Positions 1-8,216 of a DNA stretch of 64,000 nt are shown here, piece after piece. Within the stretch, counting starts at the first letter, position 1. Each line of letters starts with the position of its first letter. The notes below the pieces were generated by a model that saw only the letters and a list, made by a program, of their open reading frames with translations, did no database searches and was not told where the DNA came from. The DNA comes from an uncultured Oscillospiraceae bacterium. Lineage in GTDB: Bacteria; Bacillota; Clostridia; Oscillospirales; Oscillospiraceae. The stretch lies in NCBI GenBank assembly GCA_944385665.1, contig CALWYB010000001.1:1-64000 (forward strand), given 5' to 3'. Both the position numbers and the translations under genes were made by a program.

Positions 1-1026
1 GAGACCGTCGAGAAGATGGGCAAGCTGGGCATGATGGGCATCTACTTCCCCAAGAAGTACGGCGGAGCCGGCGGCGATGTGCTGTCCTACGCCATGTGCG
101 TGGAGGAGCTGTCCAAGGTCTGCGGCACCACCGGTGTTATCGTTTCTGCCCACACCTCTCTGTGCTGCGCCCCCATCTATGAGCACGGCACCGAGGAGCA
201 GAAGATGAAGTACCTGCCCGACCTGCTCAGCGGCAAGAAGATCGGCGCCTTCGGTCTGACCGAGCCCAACGCCGGTACCGACGCTTCCGGCCAGCAGACC
301 ACCGCTGTTCTGGAAGGCGACCACTATGTGCTCAACGGCTCCAAGTGCTTCATCACCAACGGCACTGTGGCCAGCACCATCGTTGTCTTCGCCATGACCG
401 ACCCCAAGGCCGGCAACCACGGCATCTCCGCCTTCATCGTAGAGAGCTCCTTCCCCGGCTTCTCCGTTGGTAAGAAGGAGAAGAAGATGGGTATCCGCGG
501 CAGCTCCACCTGCGACCTGATCTTCGAGGACTGCATCGTGCCCAAGGAGAACCTGCTGGGCAAGGAGGGCCAGGGCTTCAAGATCGCCATGCAGACCCTG
601 GACGGCGGCCGTATCGGCATCGCGGCTCAGGCTCTGGGTCTGGGCGAGGGTGCCATTGACGAGGCTGTCAAGTACACCCAGGAGCGTATCCAGTTCAAGA
701 AGCGTCTGTCTCAGTTCCAGAACACTCAGTTCCAGCTGGCCGACATGCACACCCGTATGCAGGCTGCTCAGTACCTGGTGTACGCCGCTGCCATGAAGAA
801 GCAGAACCACGAGCCCTACTCTGTGGACGCTGCCATGGCCAAGCTGTTTGCCGCCGAGTCCGCCTCCGACGTGACCCGCCGCGCCGTCCAGCTGTTCGGT
901 GGTTACGGCTACACCCGTGAGTATCCCGTGGAGCGCATGATGCGTGACGCCAAGATCACCGAGATCTATGAGGGTACTTCCGAGGTCCAGCGCATGGTCA
1001 TTTCCCGTGCGATGGGTGTGAAATAA
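1..1026 (+). CDS. bcd: Butyryl-CoA/acyl-CoA dehydrogenase (5' end missing)
   Basis: This flavoprotein oxidises or reduces short-chain acyl-CoA; in butyrate-forming clostridia it reduces crotonyl-CoA with an electron-transfer flavoprotein. The frame is open from base 1, so the N-terminus lies outside the window; 341 codons of an expected roughly 380 are present. Visible motifs are the substrate/FAD segment FGLTEPNAGTDASGQQ, the ITNG strand, and the C-terminal KITEIYEGTSEVQRM, which carries the catalytic glutamate region of short-chain dehydrogenases. etfB starts about 20 bases after the stop, so the three genes form one transcription unit. Acyl-CoA dehydrogenase is certain; the butyryl-CoA preference is inferred from the etf neighbours. 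Confidence 0.93.
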   Translation, partial: ETVEKMGKLGMMGIYFPKKYGGAGGDVLSYAMCVEELSKVCGTTGVIVSAHTSLCCAPIYEHGTEEQKMKYLPDLLSGKKIGAFGLTEPNAGTDASGQQTTAVLEGDHYVLNGSKCFITNGTVASTIVVFAMTDPKAGNHGISAFIVESSFPGFSVGKKEKKMGIRGSSTCDLIFEDCIVPKENLLGKEGQGFKIAMQTLDGGRIGIAAQALGLGEGAIDEAVKYTQERIQFKKRLSQFQNTQFQLADMHTRMQAAQYLVYAAAMKKQNHEPYSVDAAMAKLFAAESASDVTRRAVQLFGGYGYTREYPVERMMRDAKITEIYEGTSEVQRMVISRAMGVK

Positions 1027-1044
1027 GATAGGAGGCAGATGGAA

Positions 1045-1845
1045 ATGAAAATCATTGTTTGTGTTAAGCAGGTCCCCGATACCTCCGGTAAGGTGGCCGT
1101 GAATCCCGATGGTACTCTGAACCGCGCCTCCATGGCGACCATCACCAACCCCGATGACCTGAACGCCGTTGAGGCCGCTCTGACTCTGAAGGAGCAGACC
1201 GGCGCCGAGGTCGTTGTGGTCTCCATGGGTCCCCCGCCCGCAGAGGGCATGCTGCGTGAGATCATGGCCCGCGGCGTGGACCGCGCTGTGCTGATCTCCG
1301 GCCGTGAGTTCGGCGGTTCCGATACTTATGCTACTTCCCAGATCATCGCCGCCGCCATCAACAAGATCGGCCTGGACGAGGATGATGTGGTGTTCTGCGG
1401 CCGTCAGGCTATCGACGGCGACACCGCTCAGGTCGGTCCTCAGATCGCTGAGAAGCTGGGCATCCCCCAGGTTTCCTATGCCGCTGAGATCACCAAGGAG
1501 GGCAAGACCCTCACCATCAAGCGTATGCTGGAAGACGGCTACATGACCATTAAGGTCAACACCCCCTGCCTGATCACCTGCATCAAGGAGCTGAACAATC
1601 CCCGTTACATGAGCGTGGGCGGCATCTTCGAGTGCTACGAGAAGCCCTATGAGGTCTTGGACTACAACGCTCTGAAGGACGATCCCCTGATCGATCCTGC
1701 CACCATCGGCCTGAAGGGCTCTCCCACCAACATCCTGACTTCCTTCACGCCTCCTCAGAAGGGCGCTGGCATGATGCTGGAGGGCGCCGACAAGGCGACC
1801 TGTGAGAAGCTGGCCGGCATCCTGGCTGGCAAGCATTTGATCTGA
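1045..1845 (+). CDS. etfB: Electron transfer flavoprotein beta subunit
   Basis: EtfB pairs with EtfA to carry electrons to or from the acyl-CoA dehydrogenase upstream; in anaerobes the complex can be electron-bifurcating. The N-terminus MKIIVCVKQVPDT is the family signature, and the nucleotide-binding fold follows with VVSMGPP and VFCGRQAIDGDTAQVGPQ. An upstream in-frame ATG at 1039 lies only three bases after the AGGAGG at 1030-1035. ATG 1045 is nine bases away and gives the usual N-terminus, so it is chosen. Length 266 aa is normal. Codon use is strongly biased, as expected of a highly expressed catabolic gene. Confidence 0.95.
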   Translation: MKIIVCVKQVPDTSGKVAVNPDGTLNRASMATITNPDDLNAVEAALTLKEQTGAEVVVVSMGPPPAEGMLREIMARGVDRAVLISGREFGGSDTYATSQIIAAAINKIGLDEDDVVFCGRQAIDGDTAQVGPQIAEKLGIPQVSYAAEITKEGKTLTIKRMLEDGYMTIKVNTPCLITCIKELNNPRYMSVGGIFECYEKPYEVLDYNALKDDPLIDPATIGLKGSPTNILTSFTPPQKGAGMMLEGADKATCEKLAGILAGKHLI

Positions 1846-1866
1846 TAGAAGGGAGAATTGAAGAAT

Positions 1867-3006
1867 ATGTCTACTTTCAACAGTGCTGATATCGCTGCCT
1901 TCAAGGGCGGCGTGTGGGTATTCTGCGAGCAGCGTCAGGGCACCATGATGCCTACCTCCTTCGAGCTGATTTCCGAGGGCCGCAAGCTGGCTGACGAGCT
2001 GGATACCAAGCTGTACGGCATTCTGCTGGGCCACAACATCGAGGGTATCGCCAAGGAGCTGGGCGGCTACGGTGCCGACGGCGTCTACGTCTGCGACAGC
2101 CCCCTGCTGGAGAACTACACCACCGACGGCTACACCAAGGTGATCTGCGACGCCATTGAGGAGTACAAGCCCGAGATCATGCTCATCGGCGCTACCAACA
2201 TCGGCCGTGACCTGGGCCCCCGCTGCGCTGCTCGTCTGCACACCGGTCTGTGCGCCGACTGTACTCACTTGGACGTGGATATGGGCATCTACAAGGACTT
2301 CCTGCGTGAGGCCTCCACTCTGGCCCCCGAGAAGATCGACGGCCTGAACACCGCCATGGTGCTGGGCGAGAAGCACGACGTGTCCCGTGACCTGAAGATG
2401 ACCCGTCCCGCCTTCGGCGGTCACCTGATGGCCTCCATCATCTGCCCCCGTTTCCGTCCCGCCATGGCCACTGTGCGTCCCGGCGTGATGAAGAAGGCTC
2501 CCTTCGATCAGGCCAAGGCTGATGCCTGCGAGATCATTAAGCCCAACATCTCCCTGACCGAGGCCGACATGCAGACCCAGGTCGTGGAGGTCGTGAAGGC
2601 CGCCAAGAAGCTGGTCGACCTGATCGGTGCCGACGTGGTCGTCTCCGTGGGCCGTGGTATCTCCAAGGACGTCGAGGGCGGCATCAAGCTGGCCGAGGAG
2701 CTGGCTGAGGTTCTCGGCGGCGTCGTGGGCGGCTCCCGTGCCACCATCGACTCCGGCTGGCTGTCCGCCGACCACCAGGTCGGTCAGACCGGCAAGACCG
2801 TGCACCCCAAGATCTATGTGGCTCTGGGCATCTCCGGCGCCATCCAGCACAAGGCTGGCATGCAGGATTCCGAGTGCATCATCGCCGTGAACAAGAACGA
2901 GACCGCTCCTATCTTCGAGATCGCCGACTACGGCATCTGCGGCGACCTGTTCAAGGTCACCCCCATGCTGATCGAGGCCATCAAGGCTGCCAAGGCTGCT
3001 CAGTAA
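1867..3006 (+). CDS. etfA: Electron transfer flavoprotein alpha subunit
   Basis: EtfA is the FAD-binding partner of EtfB. The C-terminal FAD domain is clear: VVSVGRGI, GGVVGGSRATIDSGW, HQVGQTGKTVHPKIYVALG and SGAIQHKAGM. The end has ADYGICGDLFKV, the form seen in Bcd-associated, potentially bifurcating EtfA. The protein is 379 aa, longer than classical mitochondrial-type EtfA, with extra sequence in the middle third. A TTG at 1858 is in frame, but ATG 1867 after GGGAG at 1851-1855 is preferred. A strong terminator follows directly, so this is the last gene of the operon. Confidence 0.94.
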   Translation: MSTFNSADIAAFKGGVWVFCEQRQGTMMPTSFELISEGRKLADELDTKLYGILLGHNIEGIAKELGGYGADGVYVCDSPLLENYTTDGYTKVICDAIEEYKPEIMLIGATNIGRDLGPRCAARLHTGLCADCTHLDVDMGIYKDFLREASTLAPEKIDGLNTAMVLGEKHDVSRDLKMTRPAFGGHLMASIICPRFRPAMATVRPGVMKKAPFDQAKADACEIIKPNISLTEADMQTQVVEVVKAAKKLVDLIGADVVVSVGRGISKDVEGGIKLAEELAEVLGGVVGGSRATIDSGWLSADHQVGQTGKTVHPKIYVALGISGAIQHKAGMQDSECIIAVNKNETAPIFEIADYGICGDLFKVTPMLIEAIKAAKAAQ

Positions 3007-3020
3007 GTTCTGTCTATCCA

Positions 3021-3056
3021 AACGCCCCACATCCATTTGGATGCGGGGCGTTTTTT
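3021..3056 (+). terminator. Rho-independent terminator after etfA
   Basis: The inverted repeat AACGCCCCACATCC / GGATGCGGGGCGTT has one mismatch and is followed by six T residues. It closes the bcd-etfBA unit. Confidence 0.9.
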
Positions 3057-3147
3057 ATGTTGGTTTCTCCCCTGCTTGCTGCACAAGTCTTTCCTGTCCA
3101 GATACTTTTCCCCTTTTCTGATGCTTCTGCCTGGCATCGTCGCTGTG

Positions 3148-3175
3148 ACCGGCCGCCCGTCCCCCGCATAAGCTG
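3148..3175 (+). promoter_or_regulatory. Candidate sigma-K promoter for dpaAB
   Basis: AC at 3148-3149, a 17-base gap, then CATA at 3167-3170 with T three bases on. This resembles the mother-cell sigma-K pattern (AC, 16-17 bases, CATAnnnTA). It sits about 30 bases before the dpaA start, and dipicolinate synthase is sigma-K-dependent in Bacillus. The match is short, so this is a candidate only. Confidence 0.4.
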
Positions 3176-3204
3176 GAGCAGCACCGTGAGGGAGGAAGAA
3201 ATCT

Positions 3205-4098
3205 ATGGCATGTGCAAAGAATATTTGGCTGTTGGGAGGCGACCGGCGGCAGGCGGAACTGGCCCGGCTGCTGGCCATGGACGGGCACCAGGTCCACACC
3301 TGGGCCCTGGAGGAGGGCCTGCCGGCGGAGGAGGCGGGCATGGCCCGGCAACCCCCGGACGGACTGGCTCAGGCAGACTGCATCATTCTGCCGCTGCCGG
3401 CGGCGGATGGGACGGCTCTACATAGTCCGCTGTCCCCCTTCCACCCTGCCCTGCGGCAGGTCTTTGACGCCCTGGTCCCCGGCCAGCTGGTATTGGCCGG
3501 CAAGGTGGACCCGGGACTTCGGGCTCTGGCTCAGGAACACGGAGTGCAGCTGCTGGACTACTTTGCCCGGGAGGAGCTGGCGGTAGCCAACGCGGTACCT
3601 ACCGCGGAGGGGGCCGTCCAGATCGCCATGGAGCAGCTTCCCGTCACCCTCCACGGTGCTCCGGTCCTGGTGGTGGGCTTTGGGCGAATCGGGCAGGCCA
3701 CGGCCCTGCGGCTGGCGGCCCTGGGCGCCCAGGTCACGGTGGCCGCCCGGCGGTGGGAGGCCCTTGCCTGGGCTCAGGCCCTGGGCTTCCAGGGGCTGCT
3801 TCTCTCCCAACTGGCCCAAGAACCCCGCCCCTATCCTCTGGTGGTAAACACCGTTCCCGCTCTGGTGTTGGGGAAAGAGGTTCTCCCCCGCTTCCCCGCC
3901 GGCTGCCTCATTCTGGATCTGGCCAGCAAGCCGGGCGGCGTAGACCGCTGCGCCGCTGAGCGCTGCGGCCTGCCTGTCATCCATGCCCTCTCACTGCCGG
4001 GCAAGGTGGCCCCCGTCACCGCGGCGGCCATCCTCCAAACCACCATTTATCATATGCTTCAGGAACTGGAGCAGTCAGGAAAGGAAGATGCAACATGA
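3205..4098 (+). CDS. dpaA: Dipicolinate synthase subunit A
   Basis: With DpaB this mother-cell enzyme makes dipicolinic acid, the Ca-chelating spore-core solute, from dihydrodipicolinate of the lysine pathway. The N-terminal part begins IWLLGGDRRQAELARLL; a second Rossmann motif, VLVVGFGRIGQATALRLAALG, lies near residues 150-170, and LDLASKPGGVD follows. This is the two-part layout of the family, and 297 aa is the expected size. GGAGGA precedes the ATG. The stop overlaps the dpaB start as ATGA, implying translational coupling. This gene and yabPQ together mark the organism as an endospore former. Confidence 0.93.
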   Translation: MACAKNIWLLGGDRRQAELARLLAMDGHQVHTWALEEGLPAEEAGMARQPPDGLAQADCIILPLPAADGTALHSPLSPFHPALRQVFDALVPGQLVLAGKVDPGLRALAQEHGVQLLDYFAREELAVANAVPTAEGAVQIAMEQLPVTLHGAPVLVVGFGRIGQATALRLAALGAQVTVAARRWEALAWAQALGFQGLLLSQLAQEPRPYPLVVNTVPALVLGKEVLPRFPAGCLILDLASKPGGVDRCAAERCGLPVIHALSLPGKVAPVTAAAILQTTIYHMLQELEQSGKEDAT

Positions 4099-4673
4099 TG
4101 GACCAAACGGTGGGCTTTGCGGTGTGCGGCTCCTTCTGCACCCACGCCAAGGCCATGGAGGCCCTGGAGCAGGTCAAGGCCCGCTTCCGCACGGTCATCC
4201 CCATCGTCTCTGAGTGTACTGCCGCCACCGACACCCGCTTCGGCCCAGCCCACGAGCTGATGCGGGAGATGGAGCGGATCTGTGACCGGCGGGTCATCTC
4301 CTCCATTCGGGAGGCGGAGCCCATTGGCCCCAAGAAGCTGCTGGACCTGCTCATCATCGCCCCCTGTACCGGGAATACCCTGGGCAAACTGGCCTGCGGG
4401 ATCACCGACACGGCGGTCACCATGGCCGCCAAGGCCCACCTGCGCAACCAGCGCCCCCTGCTGATCGCCCCCTCCACCAACGACGGCCTGGCCGCCTCCG
4501 CCCCCAACTTGGGCGCCCTGCTCAGCCGTAAGTACATCTACTTCGTCCCCTTCGGCCAGGACGACCCGGAGAAGAAACCCGCCTCCCTGGTGGCTGACTT
4601 CTCCCTGGTAGCCGACGCCGCTCAAGCCGCCCTGGAGGGACGGCAGCTCCAGCCTCTGCTCCAGGTGATTTAG
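4095..4673 (+). CDS. dpaB: Dipicolinate synthase subunit B (flavoprotein)
   Basis: This is the flavoprotein-like partner of DpaA in dipicolinate synthesis. It belongs to the flavin-dependent decarboxylase-like fold: VGFAVCGSFCTHAKAMEAL at the N-terminus, APCTGNTLGKLACGITDTA in the middle and LLIAPSTNDGLAASAPN after it, matching the spoVFB product. The 192 aa length is normal. The gene overlaps dpaA by four bases. It is convergent with glmM, and the two share a terminator. Confidence 0.93.
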   Translation: MMDQTVGFAVCGSFCTHAKAMEALEQVKARFRTVIPIVSECTAATDTRFGPAHELMREMERICDRRVISSIREAEPIGPKKLLDLLIIAPCTGNTLGKLACGITDTAVTMAAKAHLRNQRPLLIAPSTNDGLAASAPNLGALLSRKYIYFVPFGQDDPEKKPASLVADFSLVADAAQAALEGRQLQPLLQVI

Positions 4674-4676
4674 GCA

Positions 4677-4711
4677 AAAAAATTCCCCGGCCCAAAGCCG
4701 GGGAATTTTCG
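4677..4711. terminator. Bidirectional terminator between dpaB and glmM
   Basis: AAAATTCCCCGGC / GCCGGGGAATTTT forms a long stem with A/T runs on both sides, placed between two convergent genes. Confidence 0.88.
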
Positions 4712-4719
4712 TATGCAAA

Positions 4720-6084
4720 TCAGACCGCGTGGCCCTTCTGCTTGATCATATCTACCACCCGCTGAGCCAGAGACTGACACAGCTCGGGATCGGGGGCCTC
4801 CACCATCACCCGGACCAGGGGCTCAGTGCCGGACTCTCGGACCAAGATACGGCCGGTGTCGCCCAGCTCGGCGGCCACCGCGTCCACAGAAGCCTGGACA
4901 TCCGGGTCCGCCTGGGCCTGCTTCTTATCCTTGACCCGCACGTTGATGAGCACCTGGGGATAGATGGTCACCGGCTCAGCCAGCTTGCTCAGAGGCAGCT
5001 TCTTGGCCAGCATGACCTCCATGATCTTCAGGGAGGTGAGGATACCGTCGCCGGTGCGGGCGTACTTGGTGAAGATAATGTGACCGGACTGCTCGCCGCC
5101 GATGCGGTGGCCGTTCTGCACCATGTTCTCATAGACATACTTGTCGCCCACGGCGGTCTTCTCATAGCCGATCCCCACCGCGTCCAGGGCCTTGTACAGG
5201 CCGAAGTTGGACATGACCGTGGTGACTACCTTGTTGGTGAGCAGCTTGCCCCGCTCCTTCATGTAGCAGGCGTACAGATACATGATCTGGTCGCCGTCCA
5301 CCAGCTTGCCGTTCTCGTCCACGGCCAGGCAGCGGTCGGCGTCGCCGTCGTAGGCGAAGCCCACATCCATCTTGTTCTCCACCACGTAGCGCTGAAGGCC
5401 CTCAATGTGGGTGGAGCCGGCGTTGAGGTTGATGTTGGTGCCGTCGGGGTTGGTGTTGATGGGGAACACCTGGGCGCCCAGAGCCTCAAAGACCCGGGGG
5501 GCAATGTGCCAGGCGCTGCCGTTGGCGCAGTCCAGAGCCACCCGCTTGCCCTTAAAGGAGTAGATGGCCAGGGAGATGAGGTAGCCCATGTAGCGGTTGC
5601 GGCCGGCGGTGTCGTCCACGATGCTGCCGATCTGGGCCTCGGTGGCCATGGGCAGTTCCTTCCAGGGCTGGCCGTCCAGCTCCAGCACGCCGTCCAGATA
5701 GTCCTCCACCAGAGAGATGACACTCTCCTCCATCTTCTCGCCTTCGCCGTTGATGAGCTTGATGCCGTTGTCATAGAAGGGGTTGTGGGAGGCGCTGATC
5801 ATCACGCCGCAGTCAAAGCCGTCGGTGCGGGTCACATAGGACACGGAAGGGGTGGTGGTCACGTGGAGCAGATGGACATCGGCGCCGGAGGCGGCCATGC
5901 CTGCGCTGATGGCGTACTCCAGCATATAGCTGGAGCGGCGGGTGTCCTTGCCCACTACGATCTGAGCCCGGTGGGTCCGGCCAAAGTACCAGCCCAGGAA
6001 GCGGCCGATCTGGTAGGCGTGGTCGGCGGTCAGGCCCTCGCCGGCCTTACCTCGGAACCCGTCGGTGCCAAAATACTTTCCCAT
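4720..6084 (-). CDS. glmM: Phosphoglucosamine mutase
   Basis: GlmM converts glucosamine-6-phosphate to glucosamine-1-phosphate for UDP-GlcNAc and peptidoglycan synthesis. The N-terminus MGKYFGTDGFRG is diagnostic. The phosphoserine loop is GVMISASHNPFYDNGIK (near residue 100), the metal loop is AYDGDADRCLAVDE, and the phosphate-binding loop is RESGTEPLVRVMVEA near the C-terminus. Length 454 aa is standard. The ribosome site is weak, but the start is fixed by the conserved N-terminus. It is the last of three minus-strand genes with a GlmU-like acetyltransferase and a sugar kinase, suggesting a local amino-sugar-1-phosphate unit. Confidence 0.96.
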   Translation of the reverse strand: MGKYFGTDGFRGKAGEGLTADHAYQIGRFLGWYFGRTHRAQIVVGKDTRRSSYMLEYAISAGMAASGADVHLLHVTTTPSVSYVTRTDGFDCGVMISASHNPFYDNGIKLINGEGEKMEESVISLVEDYLDGVLELDGQPWKELPMATEAQIGSIVDDTAGRNRYMGYLISLAIYSFKGKRVALDCANGSAWHIAPRVFEALGAQVFPINTNPDGTNINLNAGSTHIEGLQRYVVENKMDVGFAYDGDADRCLAVDENGKLVDGDQIMYLYACYMKERGKLLTNKVVTTVMSNFGLYKALDAVGIGYEKTAVGDKYVYENMVQNGHRIGGEQSGHIIFTKYARTGDGILTSLKIMEVMLAKKLPLSKLAEPVTIYPQVLINVRVKDKKQAQADPDVQASVDAVAAELGDTGRILVRESGTEPLVRVMVEAPDPELCQSLAQRVVDMIKQKGHAV

Positions 6085-6159
6085 GTGGATTCACACTCAC
6101 TTTCTATACATAATGTAATTGATTCTGTCCCATACAGGGGATGGACAGGAGTTGGTTTC

Positions 6160-6822
6160 TCAGGTGCGGGGGATGATGTGGTCTTTATCCTTATAGATGC
6201 AGCCCTCGGGCACCACGCCCCGGACACAGGAGGTGGGGTAGACGCTGCTGTGACGGCCCAGGATGGTGCCGGGGTTCAAAACCGAGTTGCAGCCCACCTC
6301 TACAAAGTCGCCCAGGATGGCGCCCATCTTCTTGCGGCCGGTCTCAAAGTGCTCCTCCCCGTTCTTCACCACCACCAGAGTCTTATCCGACTTCACGTTG
6401 GAGGTGATGGAGCCGGCGCCCATGTGGCTCTTATAGCCCAGGATGGAGTCGCCCACGTAGTTATAGTGGGGGGTCTGGACATTGTCAAAGAGGATGACGT
6501 TTTTCAGCTCCACGGAGTTGCCCACCACGCAGTGCGCGCCCACCAGAGCGGATCCCCGGATGAAGGCACAGTGGCGCACCTCGGTCTCGGGCCCGATGAT
6601 GCAGGGGGCGCCCAGAAACGCGGTAGGAGCCACGGTGGCGGTCTTATGGACCCAGACATTGGGCTGAGGCTGGTCATACTCCTCCGGGGACAGGTTGGCA
6701 CCCAGGGCCAGGATCAGCTCCTTGATGCCGTCCAGCGCCTCCCAGGGGTACCGGAACTGCTTGAGATAGTCCCCCGCCATGGTGTGGGAGAGGTCCAGAA
6801 GATTGCTTATTTCCACATTCAT
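6160..6822 (-). CDS. GlmU-like left-handed beta-helix acyltransferase
   Basis: After a helical N-terminal 50 residues the protein is made of hexapeptide repeats of the left-handed beta-helix type. The segment TPHYNYVGDSILG (about residues 117-129) aligns with the GlmU acetyltransferase motif containing its catalytic histidine, here H119; MGAGSITSNVKSD follows. There is no uridylyltransferase half, so this is an acetyltransferase-only protein of 220 aa. A likely substrate is a hexosamine-1-phosphate, given glmM directly downstream. The ORF opens upstream, but ATG 6822 after AAGGAGG is the supported start. Databases often label such proteins UDP-GlcNAc pyrophosphorylase. Confidence 0.75.
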   Translation of the reverse strand: MNVEISNLLDLSHTMAGDYLKQFRYPWEALDGIKELILALGANLSPEEYDQPQPNVWVHKTATVAPTAFLGAPCIIGPETEVRHCAFIRGSALVGAHCVVGNSVELKNVILFDNVQTPHYNYVGDSILGYKSHMGAGSITSNVKSDKTLVVVKNGEEHFETGRKKMGAILGDFVEVGCNSVLNPGTILGRHSSVYPTSCVRGVVPEGCIYKDKDHIIPRT

Positions 6823-6857
6823 TGAACTTGCCTCCTTATGAATTACAGCCGGAGCAA

Positions 6858-7946
6858 TCAGCGGTACTGCTCCATACACTGGTGTACCACTGCGTCCATC
6901 TCATCTAGTTTGCCCATCATATCCTTGGCCAGAGCAATCTGACAGCGTGTCCGCACCAGATTGTGCTCCGGATACTGGATCTTAAAGTAGGGATTGCCCA
7001 AAAGATAGTCATCCAGGAACCGGGTGGCCAGTTCACAGGTCAGAGCAAAGCAGCTCAGGGCCAGGGTGTCTACCTCCTGCTGAGTCAGGATATCAGCCGT
7101 GTGCTTCAGGAACCCCTGGGTAAAGGCCCGGAAGACCTCCATATTGACCCCCGCCTTGTCTGCCTCCGGGGAGTCCTCCTCCACATAGTTGGCCGCAAAG
7201 CGGATGGCGTCGCCGAAGTCGTGGCCCACCAGACCGGGCATCACCGTATCCAGGTCAATGACCACAATGGCCTCACTGCCATCGGGCTGGAAGAGCACAT
7301 TATTGATCTTGGTGTCGTTGTGAGTCACCCGCAGAGGCAGCTGCCCGGCGTTGTACAGGTCCGTGAGGCGGCACGCCTTGTCCTCCACAGACCGGAGCCA
7401 GGCCACTTCCTCCGTCACTTGGCCGGCCAACCCCTTGGGGTCCTGGGCCACGTCGGCCAGCAGCTTCTCATAGCGCTTGCGGGTGTCATGAAAGTCGGGG
7501 ATGGTCACGTGGAGCTGCCGGGCATCAAAGTCGGCCAGCAGCATCTGAAACTCACCAAACGCCTCTCCGGCACTGTGCACCACGTCCAAATTGGAGCAGG
7601 TGTTATAGGTGGTGGAGGGGATGTAGTTGAACAGGCGCCAGAAGCCGTTCTCATCCTGGAGATAGATTTTCCGGCCCAGCGTATGATGAAAATGCAGGAC
7701 CGTGCGCTGGGGCTGCTTGGCGTGAATATATTCGGTCACCCGGTCAATGTTGTCCATGACTTCCACCGGCTTTTTGAATACAAAGGTATTCACCGCCTGG
7801 ATCATATAGGACTTGGGTTTTCCATCGGGGCGCAGATAGTTGACTTTATAGGTTCGGTTGACATTGCCGACCTTGATCTCCTCGTAGGACTGAAAGGTTC
7901 CCTCGATCCGGAAGGCCTTGCAGACCTGCTGAAGCTTCTCTTCCAT
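6858..7946 (-). CDS. APH-fold sugar kinase, NahK-like
   Basis: This phosphotransferase family protein has the kinase HxD loop LRVTHNDTKINNVLF and the metal loop VVIDLDTVMPG, followed by HDFGDAIRF. The overall pattern resembles N-acetylhexosamine 1-kinases, which make sugar-1-phosphates directly. The substrate is inferred from the neighbours: a GlmU-like acetyltransferase and glmM follow on the same strand. The start ATG 7946 has GAAGGGA upstream; an in-frame extension to 8078 is rejected because it would cover the promoter at 8017-8045. Length 362 aa fits the family. Confidence 0.78.
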   Translation of the reverse strand: MEEKLQQVCKAFRIEGTFQSYEEIKVGNVNRTYKVNYLRPDGKPKSYMIQAVNTFVFKKPVEVMDNIDRVTEYIHAKQPQRTVLHFHHTLGRKIYLQDENGFWRLFNYIPSTTYNTCSNLDVVHSAGEAFGEFQMLLADFDARQLHVTIPDFHDTRKRYEKLLADVAQDPKGLAGQVTEEVAWLRSVEDKACRLTDLYNAGQLPLRVTHNDTKINNVLFQPDGSEAIVVIDLDTVMPGLVGHDFGDAIRFAANYVEEDSPEADKAGVNMEVFRAFTQGFLKHTADILTQQEVDTLALSCFALTCELATRFLDDYLLGNPYFKIQYPEHNLVRTRCQIALAKDMMGKLDEMDAVVHQCMEQYR

Positions 7947-8016
7947 GTGTGTGATTTCCCTTCTATATCTCATCCCGGAGCTCAATGCCCGGCGGGTAAT
8001 GCAGTTGAATGGTTTT

Positions 8017-8045
8017 ATTATAATGCCTCTGGGCCAATGGGGCAA
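8017..8045 (-). promoter_or_regulatory. Promoter of the kinase-acetyltransferase-glmM operon
   Basis: On the minus strand TTGCCC (8045-8040) and TATAAT (8022-8017) are separated by 17 bases, about 70 bases before the kinase start. This is a clear housekeeping promoter. Confidence 0.75.
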
Positions 8046-8168
8046 GTGCCATGTGAGCCTATGCCTTTTTTGTCCCATGCAGTGAGAATATTATACTCGT
8101 TTTCTCCCTTTTTTTCCATAAATTTATGTGAGCAACACCTTAAAAATTCAAAATATCTTCTTTACACA

Positions 8169-8204
8169 GAAAAGCCCCGCTGCCTATGGCAGCGGGGCTT
8201 TTGA
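8169..8204 (-). terminator. Terminator of the SLH phosphoesterase gene
   Basis: AAAAGCCCCGCTGCC / GGCAGCGGGGCTTTT is a perfect long stem 13 bases after the SLH phosphoesterase stop codon. Confidence 0.9.
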
Positions 8205-8216
8205 GGGGGAATTTTC

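Noticed and set aside
4729..6825. A 698-codon open frame on the plus strand opposite glmM and the acetyltransferase gene
   Set aside because: It is the shadow of GC-rich minus-strand genes. Its product is His/Gly/Val-rich without any motif, and two proven genes occupy the other strand.
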